Source: Actinomycetaceae bacterium (lineage in GTDB: Bacteria; Actinomycetota; Actinomycetes; Actinomycetales; Actinomycetaceae). From it: a stretch of DNA of 64,000 bases. The stretch spans positions 1 to 64,000 of the forward strand of contig JAQYTG010000016.1 in assembly GCA_028724905.1 (NCBI GenBank), read 5' to 3'. Of this stretch, positions 26,857 through 34,039 are shown piece by piece (position 1 is the first letter of the stretch; every line of letters starts with the position of its first letter). Position numbers and translations under genes: made by a program. The notes beneath the pieces are model-generated. The model saw only the letters and a program-made list of their open reading frames with translations, ran no database searches and was not told where the DNA came from.

Positions 26857-28050
26857 ATGGAAGGTTATTTGCCGCGCATTGCTGAAGAGAAAATTGCTAA
26901 GGCGCTCGCCCAATTTCCGATCGTGATGATTGAGGGGCCTCGTGGCGCGGGTAAGACCACCACGGCGTCTCTATTTGCTAAGTCGATTGTGCGCTTGCCG
27001 CAAGATTTAGGCAGTCTACGCTCGGATCCGGAGGGCTTTTTGGCTCTGCTGCAGCCACCAATTCTTATCGACGAATGGCAACTTGCTGGCACTGATTTCC
27101 TCTGGACTCTCAAAAACCTTGTGGACGCAGATTCCACTGCGGGCAGGTTTATTCTCACTGGCAGCGTGGAGCCGGCCAGCTATGGCCCCACGTATCCATT
27201 AACGGGTCGCTCGGTGCGAGTGACGATCTTTCCTATGACGGCAAGTGAAATCGCGGGTAGCGGCAATGGGGCGCAATTCCTTTCCCATTTTCTTGATGCA
27301 TCGCCTACTGTCACCGCTGGTGAAACTCGCACCTTCGACGTCACTAAACTTTTCACCACTGGTTTTCCGGCTGCGCGCGCCTTGCCGGACGCCGCTATGT
27401 TTTTGGAAAGCTACGCTGCTACGGTTTCTCAAAGGGCTGGTGACGAGGGGAGAGACTCTACCCGTTTTTACCGCACGGCTCAGGTGCTCGCCACCCTAGA
27501 GGCACAAGCGGTGCCAGATCAACGTATTTGGGAAGCGGCTGATATCAATAAAGCTACCTGGAAGAAATATCAAGATCTGCTCGCACGCACCTGGCTGGCG
27601 GCTCCACTTCCAGCTTTCAGCTCTAATCGGCTCGCACGCATCACTGAATATCCCAAGCGGTTTATGATTGATGCGGCGCTCAGCCTGGCGCTGGCTCAGG
27701 TGAACGAAGATGAGCTTCGCTGCAACCCGATGCTATTGGGGCGATATCTGGAATCGTATGTGGCCGCCCAGCTTCGGCCACAAGCAGATGCACTAAAGGT
27801 AGGGTTGTATCATCTTCGCACCAGCGGCGGAGCACATGAAGTGGATTTCATCGTGGATACCCCGAAAGGGGTGCTTGCTTTTGAAGTGAAAGCAGCCACC
27901 AGAGCGACGGCGAGTGACGCGAAGCACCTGGACTGGTTGCGTGAGAATCTCGGTGAGCGATTTTTGAAAGGCGCAGTGCTCTACACCGGTGCGGACGCCC
28001 GCCCGCTCACTGGCAATATCTGGGCAATCCCTATTAGTCTGCTGGGTTGA
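26857..28050 (+). CDS. AAA-type ATPase with DUF4143 (nuclease-like) C-terminus
   Basis: Predicted 397-residue ATPase of the group with an AAA_14 domain followed by DUF4143. Walker A is EGPRGAGKTTT (about 25-35), Walker B PPILIDEWQLA (about 68-78), sensor ILTGS. The C-terminal domain has YLESYVAAQLRPQ and the PD-(D/E)xK-like pair HEVDFIVDT and AFEVKA. The family is widespread, often mobile and of unknown role; stress or defence roles have been suggested but not shown. I start at ATG 26857 because the frame upstream overlaps hsdR in antisense and the -10 box fits. It lies between hsdR and hsdS on the opposite strand. Confidence 0.85.
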   Translation: MEGYLPRIAEEKIAKALAQFPIVMIEGPRGAGKTTTASLFAKSIVRLPQDLGSLRSDPEGFLALLQPPILIDEWQLAGTDFLWTLKNLVDADSTAGRFILTGSVEPASYGPTYPLTGRSVRVTIFPMTASEIAGSGNGAQFLSHFLDASPTVTAGETRTFDVTKLFTTGFPAARALPDAAMFLESYAATVSQRAGDEGRDSTRFYRTAQVLATLEAQAVPDQRIWEAADINKATWKKYQDLLARTWLAAPLPAFSSNRLARITEYPKRFMIDAALSLALAQVNEDELRCNPMLLGRYLESYVAAQLRPQADALKVGLYHLRTSGGAHEVDFIVDTPKGVLAFEVKAATRATASDAKHLDWLRENLGERFLKGAVLYTGADARPLTGNIWAIPISLLG

Positions 28051-28100
28051 TAGCCTGGTTCGCGGTTGGTAGTACGACTCTGGGTTGGGTTTCAGCGCTC

Positions 28101-28168
28101 GCAAAAGTGAGAGTGAAAACCCTGCAAAAGTGATAGCGGAAACCCCGCAAAAGTGACAACGCAGCAGG
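28101..28168. repeat. Three tandem 23-bp units
   Basis: GCAAAAGTGAGAGTGAAAAC and two variants follow one another at 28101, 28124 and 28147. They share GCAAAAGTGANAGCG. There are no spacers, so this is a small tandem array, not CRISPR. Confidence 0.8.
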
Positions 28169-28347
28169 TAGCGGCAGTATATTATCGTCGCTTTTTCAAT
28201 CAGGTGCTATGGGGATTCTTGTTGGGTCGCTGGTAATAAAGCGATTGTGCACGCGACCTTTTGCGGTTGATGATTGGGTGGGAAGCGCATAGAGTATTTG
28301 TATTCGATGTATTCTTTGTGTTCAATAATGCAATGAAAGCTGGGCGC

Positions 28348-28581
28348 ATGACTACTACCTTACGTATGTCTGAAGAGCTGGAGAAACGTTACGTTCGTCT
28401 GGCTGAAGATACTGGGCGCAGCCGTACTTTTTATCTTCGGAAGGCTTTAGAGGATTCAATTGATCGGCTCGAATATGAGTATGGGATCTTGCAGAAAGTG
28501 GAAGATTATCGCGCTGGGCGTCTCGAAACGGTGACGCTTGAAGAGCTGGAGATGAATCTTGGCTTGGCAGATCAAGATTGA
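28348..28581 (+). CDS. Antitoxin, ribbon-helix-helix (RelB/DinJ-like)
   Basis: 77-residue DNA-binding antitoxin. The N-terminal ribbon-helix-helix is seen as TTTLRMSEELEKRYVRLAE followed by GRSRTFYLRKALE; the C-terminal half (VEDYRAGRLETVTLEELE) is the toxin-wrapping part. Start ATG 28348 has GGG five bases before it; ATG 28333 is also in frame. It overlaps the toxin gene by 23 bp, the usual antitoxin-first arrangement. The pair probably represses its own promoter. Confidence 0.85.
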   Translation: MTTTLRMSEELEKRYVRLAEDTGRSRTFYLRKALEDSIDRLEYEYGILQKVEDYRAGRLETVTLEELEMNLGLADQD

Positions 28582-28834
28582 TAAAGGTGTGCAACGCGCG
28601 CTTGCGAAACTAGATCGGCAAGTGGCGAAAAGGATTACGCTTAAACTCGGTGAAATATCGCGGCTTGATGATCTGCGCGCCCAGGGTAAAGCGCTGAGTG
28701 GTAACTTGGCGGGTTTATGGCGCTATCGCGTGGGGGATTATAGGATCGTGTGCTTGATTGAGGATGAGACATTAATTGTGCTTGTTCTCGATGTGGCACA
28801 TCGAAAAGAAATCTATAAACGTATCAGAACTTGA
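28559..28834 (+). CDS. Toxin of the RelE/ParE family
   Basis: 91-residue small basic protein. WQIKIDKGVQRALAKLDRQVAKRI, LSGNLAGLWRYRVGDYRIVCLIED and VLDVAHRKEIYK are typical RelE motifs; the GDYR(I/V) and HRKEIY positions match ribosome-dependent mRNA interferases. Start is taken as TTG 28559, inside the antitoxin gene, so translation is coupled. The 3' end overlaps a minus-strand gene remnant. Confidence 0.88.
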   Translation: MAWQIKIDKGVQRALAKLDRQVAKRITLKLGEISRLDDLRAQGKALSGNLAGLWRYRVGDYRIVCLIEDETLIVLVLDVAHRKEIYKRIRT

Positions 28835-29037
28835 TCTAGCATTTTCGCGTAAAAGCTTGCTATCTCTTCGTATTTGTCGCTTTCGTAATAGTGCGCGAGC
28901 AGCTGCTTAAACTTCGGCGCGTTCATTTCAGGAATTACCAGCAGCCCTGCCATCCAGTGTCTCTTATTGTTTGTAGGGAGTTTTTTGGCGTCAAAAACGG
29001 CGATTTGTTCCCTATAGAGTGTGGGCGAGAAACGGGC
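28813..29037 (-). pseudogene. C-terminal remnant of an unknown gene after hsdS
   Basis: Directly after the hsdS stop, in the same frame, the minus strand is open for about 74 codons, containing FDAKKLPTNNKRHWMAGLLV and FKQLLAHYYESDKYEEIAS, and ends with TAG at 28815-28813. The sequence is protein-like (hydrophobic core, charged helix) but has no start or ribosome binding site of its own. It may be the tail of a gene that once followed hsdS. I do not recognise the family. Confidence 0.5.
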
Positions 29038-30258
29038 TCAAGCGTTGTGGTTGGCGTAAGTGCGGTAGCTGGAAGAGGGTTTCTCTTTGAAAGAGAGCAG
29101 TTGATCGCGGTAATACTCGTACTGCGCGCGGCGCGCCTCAATCTCGGCTGGCAGGCCAATATCTAGATCCGCGCAAATCTTCTCGAAATTATCGAGCACT
29201 TCCACGAGCCGTTCTTGCACTTGGAAAGCAGGAACAGCAATGGAGATTCGCGACATCGTGTTCGACATCAATTTTGGGTTTCCCATCCCCTTGTTTACAT
29301 ATTGTGGAGCAACTCGTTTAAGTTGATAAAAAAGGTATTTGGTCAATATCTGTTCGCTATTCTTCACTGTTAGAATTCCGCAGACATTGGTGATGCTGAA
29401 CTTTTCGTCGTTATGATAAAAGACAGATCCAGCATTAGCTCCATCGGTAGTCCACGTAAGCGATTCGTGACTATAGTCAAACGTTGCAATACATCCAAAT
29501 ATTCCATTATTTTGAGTTTGGCTTGAATAAACTGGATATTGCCCAGGATTGTCGCGTATGTAGTTTTTTGAAATCACCCTACCTCTTGAAATATGGCATA
29601 TATCCCCCAGCCTAACTCTGGGTACCCCCCCCTGAGGGAAGGTTAGCAGGCGGTCGCGGTAGTATTCGTATTGCTTTCGCCTAGCTTCCAGCTCCGCTTC
29701 CAGCGAAGTAAACGTATCTAGTATTCTCACTATCTCCTTTTGTACTTCCAACGGCGGCACAGGAATGCGAATTTTCATAAATCTCGGTTTTGATAGATTG
29801 ATTCGAGTTACCCCGTTTGCGGCGTATTTAATCTGTTTACGTATGGAATCAGAACGAAACAGATGCTTAGCATAATTTGCTTCTAGTAAAGACTTGTTCT
29901 TGAAACGAACTATGAAACAAAAGCTATTGACGTAAATGGGCTCTGTGGGCTGTGTAGTAACTACTGAAGTCATGCCTACTTCATCTAATGACTCTGAAGA
30001 TCCAGTCACTAGCACATCTCCTAGCATCACCGAGTTTTGCTTTTCTTCTTCGGAAACACGCACTGAGTCGGTGGATGATAAATCTAGGCTTGGATTGTTA
30101 AAGATGTTTTTGTAGCTTGCGAATTTGGAATTGCCATTAGAAAAATCTGATTTTTTCTTCCCCTTAAGCCCAGGAAGGGTTATCGCAACTTCTCCCAACT
30201 CCTTAAACTCCACTCCATCAGGGCAAAGCTGGGCGATCAGCTCGTCAATCCTGCTCAT
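29038..30258 (-). CDS. hsdS: Type I restriction specificity subunit HsdS
   Basis: HsdS recognises the target DNA for type I methylation and restriction. About 406 residues with the usual double layout: TRD1 (about 1-160), conserved helix VPPLEVQKEIVRILDTFTSL with EAELEARRKQYEYYRDRLL, then TRD2 (about 215-345) and the second repeat VPAFQVQERLVEVLDNFEKI with EIEARRAQYEYYRDQLL. The frame is intact. A run of eight G on the coding strand (29632-29625) lies at the link between the halves (about residue 209), where slippage would cut off TRD2. The TRDs are AT-richer than their surroundings, which fits frequent exchange. GGGGAA precedes ATG 30258/30261. Its partners hsdM and hsdR are both broken here. 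Confidence 0.93.
   Translation of the reverse strand: MSRIDELIAQLCPDGVEFKELGEVAITLPGLKGKKKSDFSNGNSKFASYKNIFNNPSLDLSSTDSVRVSEEEKQNSVMLGDVLVTGSSESLDEVGMTSVVTTQPTEPIYVNSFCFIVRFKNKSLLEANYAKHLFRSDSIRKQIKYAANGVTRINLSKPRFMKIRIPVPPLEVQKEIVRILDTFTSLEAELEARRKQYEYYRDRLLTFPQGGVPRVRLGDICHISRGRVISKNYIRDNPGQYPVYSSQTQNNGIFGCIATFDYSHESLTWTTDGANAGSVFYHNDEKFSITNVCGILTVKNSEQILTKYLFYQLKRVAPQYVNKGMGNPKLMSNTMSRISIAVPAFQVQERLVEVLDNFEKICADLDIGLPAEIEARRAQYEYYRDQLLSFKEKPSSSYRTYANHNA
29625..29632 (-). repeat. G8 homopolymer tract in hsdS
   Basis: Eight C on the plus strand, i.e. GGGGGGGG on the hsdS coding strand, encoding the two glycines of PQGGVPR between the first and second target-recognition halves. Tracts of this length can slip during replication. 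Confidence 0.9.
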
Positions 30259-30525
30259 CATTTCCCCTCAATCTGGCGCTGCGCCTGCTTTATCGTATCG
30301 AGATATGCTTCTTCGGCTACCGAAGGCAATTCGTTCATGCGGGCTCCATACTTTTCATATTCTCCCTCAGCGCGAGCCACGGCCTGCTTATGGCTCACTT
30401 TTCCAGCTCCTCAAGCACAGGAGCATCCATAGCTGCAATCAGGCGCTCAAGATGGCCAATCCAATCAGCCATATAGGTAGGTTCGTGCCGTTGGGCGCGA
30501 AACTCTGCCGCGTCAAAATAGGCAG
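30258..30525 (-). pseudogene. Tail of a RhuM-like gene, frameshifted
   Basis: The minus strand encodes FDAAEFRAQRHEPTYMADWI and HLERLIAAMDAPVLEELEK, then a stop; shifted by one base it continues SHKQAVARAEGEYEKYGARM and AEEAYLDTIKQAQRQIEGK. The layout resembles the C-terminal part of RhuM-family proteins, often found beside type I systems, as I remember them; I cannot check this. The frame breaks near 30396. The end overlaps the hsdS start (ATGA). The N-terminal part is missing and the sequence joins directly to the hsdM remnant. Confidence 0.6.
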
Positions 30526-30808
30526 AAACCAAAGCTCAGACGGCAAGATGAAAAAGCCTTTCGTGCTCACCACGAAACCGCGGGCGTCCTCAGCTTCGGC
30601 GTCACTAATCTGAGCATAATCAAAACCAATATTGCCGGCATTGTGCTCTTGAGAGTTGATATAGCTGGTGAGATTCTCGGAAATGAACCGATAACAGCAT
30701 TCCGAGCACGTACTGTTTGAAATCCCAACCGTCCACCGAGCCGCGCAAATCGTCGGCAATCTTCCAGATAGTGCTGTGCAACTCGCGGCGCTGAGATTCG
30801 TTGCTCAT
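30526..30808 (-). pseudogene. hsdM: 5' remnant of type I methyltransferase gene hsdM
   Basis: From ATG 30808, preceded by AGGAGA, the minus strand encodes SNESQRRELHSTIWKIADDL and RGSVDGWDFKQYVLGML, the conserved HsdM N-terminal helical domain. Near 30693 the frame shifts (about two bases lost) and the likeness goes on in another frame: YRFISENLTSYINSQEHN, then ARGFVVSTKGFFILPSEL. After SEL it ends at the junction with the RhuM-like tail. Only about 95 of the usual about 500 residues are left; the methylation motifs (N/DPPF/Y and the AdoMet site) are absent. Methylation from this locus is therefore lost. Confidence 0.88.
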
Positions 30809-30811
30809 CAT

Positions 30812-31446
30812 TCTCCTGACTGCTGGTTTGCGCCTGCTGGTTTGCGGCGGGGTGCAAAAAAGTGACCCACATGAATACCAGTTTCAGGATATCGCAGCAT
30901 ATAGCGTTCAAGGGCTTGAGCGCGCTTAGATATTTGTGTTCGGCTGGGGTTCATGGATGGTGCCGTCTGTGAGCATGGCGAAGAGTATGGAACTGCGAAA
31001 ATCTTCCCTATCACAGACCGCACAAGCGAGCGTGCTAGCGAGGACGGGGTTCGATGCCGGTATGAAACCGCAATCTGGAAAACCCGCTTAGCATCGCAGT
31101 GGGAGCAGCTTCACAGCCATTTGCGCGGCTGAAGCTGGCTTGATGCCAGTGAAGCACGTTAAAATAGGCACGCTATAGCTTTTAGGATGCCTGCGCAGTG
31201 GGCAGGGGCTGTAGTTGAGGGACAAAATCGCGTGTGCTTCCCTCACAAGAGGTGGACGAGACTCTATAGGTGAGAATCTGTAGTTCTAGGCATCTTAGGA
31301 GGACGGCGAACTTCGGTTGGGTGTGTAGCTCTTGTGGGCCACTGTTGTGAGTGCCGATGTGTTCATAGCGGCAGTTCGCAGCTACGTTCCTGTACGTTCG
31401 TCGATGCACACCAGGGCGCAGTGCATGAACTGACGCAAGAAACCGA
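30812..31446. other. Right edge of the accessory region and rpsB upstream region
   Basis: No certain gene. A short minus-strand frame (about 30955-30808) reads MNPSRTQISKRAQALERYML and ends on the hsdM start codon; it may be a leader or a remnant. The remainder to rpsB has no gene, tRNA or clear terminator. The rpsB promoter must lie between about 31200 and 31440. Confidence 0.35.
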
Positions 31447-31465
31447 GTGCAGGTCTTACCTGCAC
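31447..31465 (+). promoter_or_regulatory. Small hairpin in the rpsB leader
   Basis: GTGCAGG and CCTGCAC form a 7-bp stem with a 5-base loop, ending four bases before the ribosome binding site AGGAAAGG. It could be part of autogenous S2 control, which is known for rpsB-tsf in other bacteria; that role is inferred. Confidence 0.4.
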
Positions 31466-31482
31466 AGATAGGAAAGGCCGCT

Positions 31483-32418
31483 ATGGCAAATGTAACGATG
31501 AGCCAGCTTCTCGGAGCTGGTGTGCATTTTGGGCATCAGACCCGCCGTTGGAATCCGAAGATGAAGCGTTATATCCTCACGGATCGTAACGGCATTTACA
31601 TTATTGATCTTCGCCAGACTGTTGAAGATATCAACCGTACGTATGACTTTGTAAAAGAAACCGTGGCACACGGTGGAAATGTGCTGTTTGTAGGCACTAA
31701 GCGTCAGGCTCAGCAGAGCATCAAAGAGCAGGCAGAGCGCGTGGGAATGCCGTACGTGAGCGAGCGGTGGCTCGGCGGTATGCTCACCAACTTCCAGACG
31801 GTGCACGCTCGTATCCAGCGCCTGAAGGAACTCGAACTTATTGACTTTGAGGATGTGGCCGGCTCTGGGCGCACCAAGAAAGAACTCTTGATGATGCGCC
31901 GCGAGAAAGAGAAGCTGGAGCGCGTGCTCGGGGGTATCCGCGATATGGCCAAGGTGCCGAGTGCTGTGTGGGTCGTCGATACGCCTAAAGAGCACCTCGC
32001 CGTGGCCGAAGCCCGCAAACTCAATATCCCAGTGGTAGCGGTGCTCGATACTAACTGCGATCCAGATGAAGTGGATTACGCGATTCCTGGCAATGATGAT
32101 GCGATTCGCTCCATTGAGCTGCTCACCACGATTGTGGCTGATGCTGTAGCGGAGGGTTTGCTCGCTCGCAACAAAGCCAAGGGAGAGCAGCCAACTGCCG
32201 AAGAAGAACCAATGCCGGAATGGGAGCGCGAGCTGCTGGAGGGTGAGGCTAAGGAAGCCAAAGATCCCGCGGCCGAGGAGCCTGCAGTGCAGAGTGCCTC
32301 AAGCCCCTCGGCGGAGTCTTCCCCCTCGGCGGAATCCTCCCCGTCAGCAGATTCATCAGATTCTGCGCCGTCGGCTGAATCGGCGCAGTCTCCCGAATCC
32401 GCTCAGTCTGCTGAGTGA
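31483..32418 (+). CDS. rpsB: 30S ribosomal protein S2
   Basis: Ribosomal protein S2, 311 residues from ATG 31483 (AGGAAAGG six bases before). The start [42 protein letters not shown] and [20 protein letters not shown] are the conserved blocks. The core ends near residue 230; the rest is an acidic then Ser/Ala/Pro-rich tail with repeated SSPSAE units, longer than in most bacteria. It precedes tsf, the universal order. A 14-base duplication covers its stop codon. Confidence 0.97.
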   Translation: MANVTMSQLLGAGVHFGHQTRRWNPKMKRYILTDRNGIYIIDLRQTVEDINRTYDFVKETVAHGGNVLFVGTKRQAQQSIKEQAERVGMPYVSERWLGGMLTNFQTVHARIQRLKELELIDFEDVAGSGRTKKELLMMRREKEKLERVLGGIRDMAKVPSAVWVVDTPKEHLAVAEARKLNIPVVAVLDTNCDPDEVDYAIPGNDDAIRSIELLTTIVADAVAEGLLARNKAKGEQPTAEEEPMPEWERELLEGEAKEAKDPAAEEPAVQSASSPSAESSPSAESSPSADSSDSAPSAESAQSPESAQSAE

Positions 32419-32437
32419 CTGTACTGCTGAGTGACTG
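32408..32437. repeat. Tandem duplication across the rpsB stop
   Basis: CTGCTGAGTGACTG occurs at 32408-32421 and 32424-32437 (16-base period). The first copy contains the TGA of rpsB. Confidence 0.85.
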
Positions 32438-32523
32438 CGCGGCAAACGGAGCTATCAGAAGCTGTAAGCGCAGTGTAAATGGGGCAGTGCAAACACGGTG
32501 TCAAGAATTTTTAGGAGATAACT

Positions 32524-33369
32524 ATGGCGAAAATTTCAATGGCGGATATCAAGGCTCTGCGTGATAAGACCGGCGCAGGCATGATGGACGTGAAGAACGC
32601 TCTAACCGAGGCTGAGGGCGATGCAGTCAAGGCTGAAGAGCTGCTTCGGCTGAAAGGCTTGAAGACGGCCGCTAAGCGTGAGGGGCGTGTGGCTGCTGCT
32701 GGTTTGGTACTCTCGCAGATCGTCGATACCCCGCAGGGGCAGAAAGGCTACCTGGTAGAGGTCAATTCTGAGACGGATTTCGTGGCGAAAAACGAAAAGT
32801 TTATCGCTTTTGCCGAAGAGATCATGGCTGCAGCTGTGGAAAACGACGCCGAGACGGTGGAGGCTGTGCTGGCAGCGGCGCATCCAGATGGGACGATTGC
32901 TGATCGGGTGGCAAACTTTACCGGCGTGATCGGCGAGAAGCTCGCTGTGGGTAGCGTGCACGTGCTGGAGGGGGAGAATGTGGAGGCTTATATGCACCGC
33001 ACCTCGCCAGATATTCCGCCACAGGTAGGTGTGCTCGTCGCCACCGATAAGGCAGGTGCAGATGTGGCTCATGATGTGGCTATTCACATCGCCGCCATGA
33101 ACCCGCAGTATCTCGCTGAGGGCGATGTACCCGAAGACGTCATCGAAAACGAGCGGCGCATTGCTACGGAGCTTACGATCTCCGAGGGTAAGCCAGAGAA
33201 AGCAGTGCCGAAGATCGTCGAGGGGCGCCTGAAGGGTTTCTTCAAGCAGGTGACGCTGCTCGATCAGCCTTATGCTCGTGACCCGAAGCAGACGGTGTCG
33301 CAGGTGCTCAAAGCCGCTGGCGCCACCGTCACCGGCTTCGTGCGGGTGCGCGTGGGGGAGAACGCCTGA
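32524..33369 (+). CDS. tsf: Translation elongation factor Ts
   Basis: EF-Ts releases GDP from EF-Tu. 281 residues with the N-terminal UBA-like part KALRDKTGAGMMDVKNAL, the EF-Tu contact loop TDFVAKNEKF, and the second half IAAMNPQYL. Start ATG 32524 has TTAGGAGATAACT before it. It follows rpsB by 105 bp. pyrH and frr, which follow tsf in many bacteria, are not here. Confidence 0.97.
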   Translation: MAKISMADIKALRDKTGAGMMDVKNALTEAEGDAVKAEELLRLKGLKTAAKREGRVAAAGLVLSQIVDTPQGQKGYLVEVNSETDFVAKNEKFIAFAEEIMAAAVENDAETVEAVLAAAHPDGTIADRVANFTGVIGEKLAVGSVHVLEGENVEAYMHRTSPDIPPQVGVLVATDKAGADVAHDVAIHIAAMNPQYLAEGDVPEDVIENERRIATELTISEGKPEKAVPKIVEGRLKGFFKQVTLLDQPYARDPKQTVSQVLKAAGATVTGFVRVRVGENA

Positions 33370-33505
33370 CGTTCAGACGGATCATCCGAATGAGATTTAT
33401 ACGTTGATACGTCGCTAGGATGTGCGTGCCTTAAGAGTGGGCGTGTGTCTCAAATGTGCGCGTGCTCCTCACGAGGTGCTCTGAACATCCGTTGTGCTAC
33501 TCGTC

Positions 33506-33564
33506 AAGGCGGGGTGCAGATGACTTCTGTGCCCCGCCTTTTGCGTCGTTCTGTAGCGTTGTTC
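33506..33564 (+). terminator. Terminator after rpsB-tsf
   Basis: AAGGCGGGG (33506-33514) pairs with CCCCGCCTT (33552-33560), with further inner pairing (GCAGA with TCTGT), followed by TTTTGCG. It lies about 140 bases after tsf, leaving a long 3' untranslated region. Confidence 0.8.
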
Positions 33565-34023
33565 AGTCACGACGTGCACTGACGACACGCGGTGATCGTG
33601 GCATGGTGATGCCCATTCACGTGCCGGCTCCCCACCCTGGGGCGACAGGCGGTGACGACGTGCAGTTACGTCCCAGGGGGCGTGTGGGTGGAACTGGGCG
33701 GCTTTTCTGCAATGCTGCGTCGTGACGGCCCGCGGTGACGAAGAACGGTGACGACACGCGGTAAGCTCGCCATAGTGACTGCGCACAGTGACGATATGTA
33801 GGGAACGAGCGCGGTGGCGTCACGCATCTATGTGCATACCGGTGCTGCGCAGCAACCCGCATATCTCCAGCTACCGCTGTGCGACGTGGACGCACACGAG
33901 TGGCAACGGCAACTCAGCTTCGGTGCCCCTCTCGACGTGACTCATCTGCAGTCTTTCCTCGTCGGCAGTCCATGCGTGAGCGGCGTAACGAAATCCTAGC
34001 TAAATTCTGCGGTGCGGGTGAGC
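33565..34023. other. GTGACG-rich gap before pcrA
   Basis: Scattered copies of CGGTGACGACACGCGGT and relatives occupy about 33565-33800 in both orientations (TGACGACACGCGG appears twice). A small frame from GTG 33814 to 33999 (61 residues) is possible but lacks family, clear ribosome binding site or coding bias. No other gene. Confidence 0.4.
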
Positions 34024-34029
34024 TAGAGT
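34024..34029 (+). promoter_or_regulatory. Possible -10 box of pcrA
   Basis: TAGAGT lies ten bases before ATG 34040. With transcription starting about seven bases on, the leader would be only a few bases long. Confidence 0.4.
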
Positions 34030-34039
34030 AAAGAACGCT

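Noticed and set aside
28101..28168. Possible CRISPR array
   Set aside because: Three 23-bp units touch each other with no spacers and there are no cas genes.
31030..31075. Possible tRNA (GGGGTTCGATGCC resembles a T arm)
   Set aside because: The 7-base loop and 5-bp stem do not form, and no acceptor or anticodon arm matches.
33814..33999. 61-residue frame before pcrA
   Set aside because: No family, weak translation signals, and it lies in repeat-rich DNA; mentioned only inside the gap entry.
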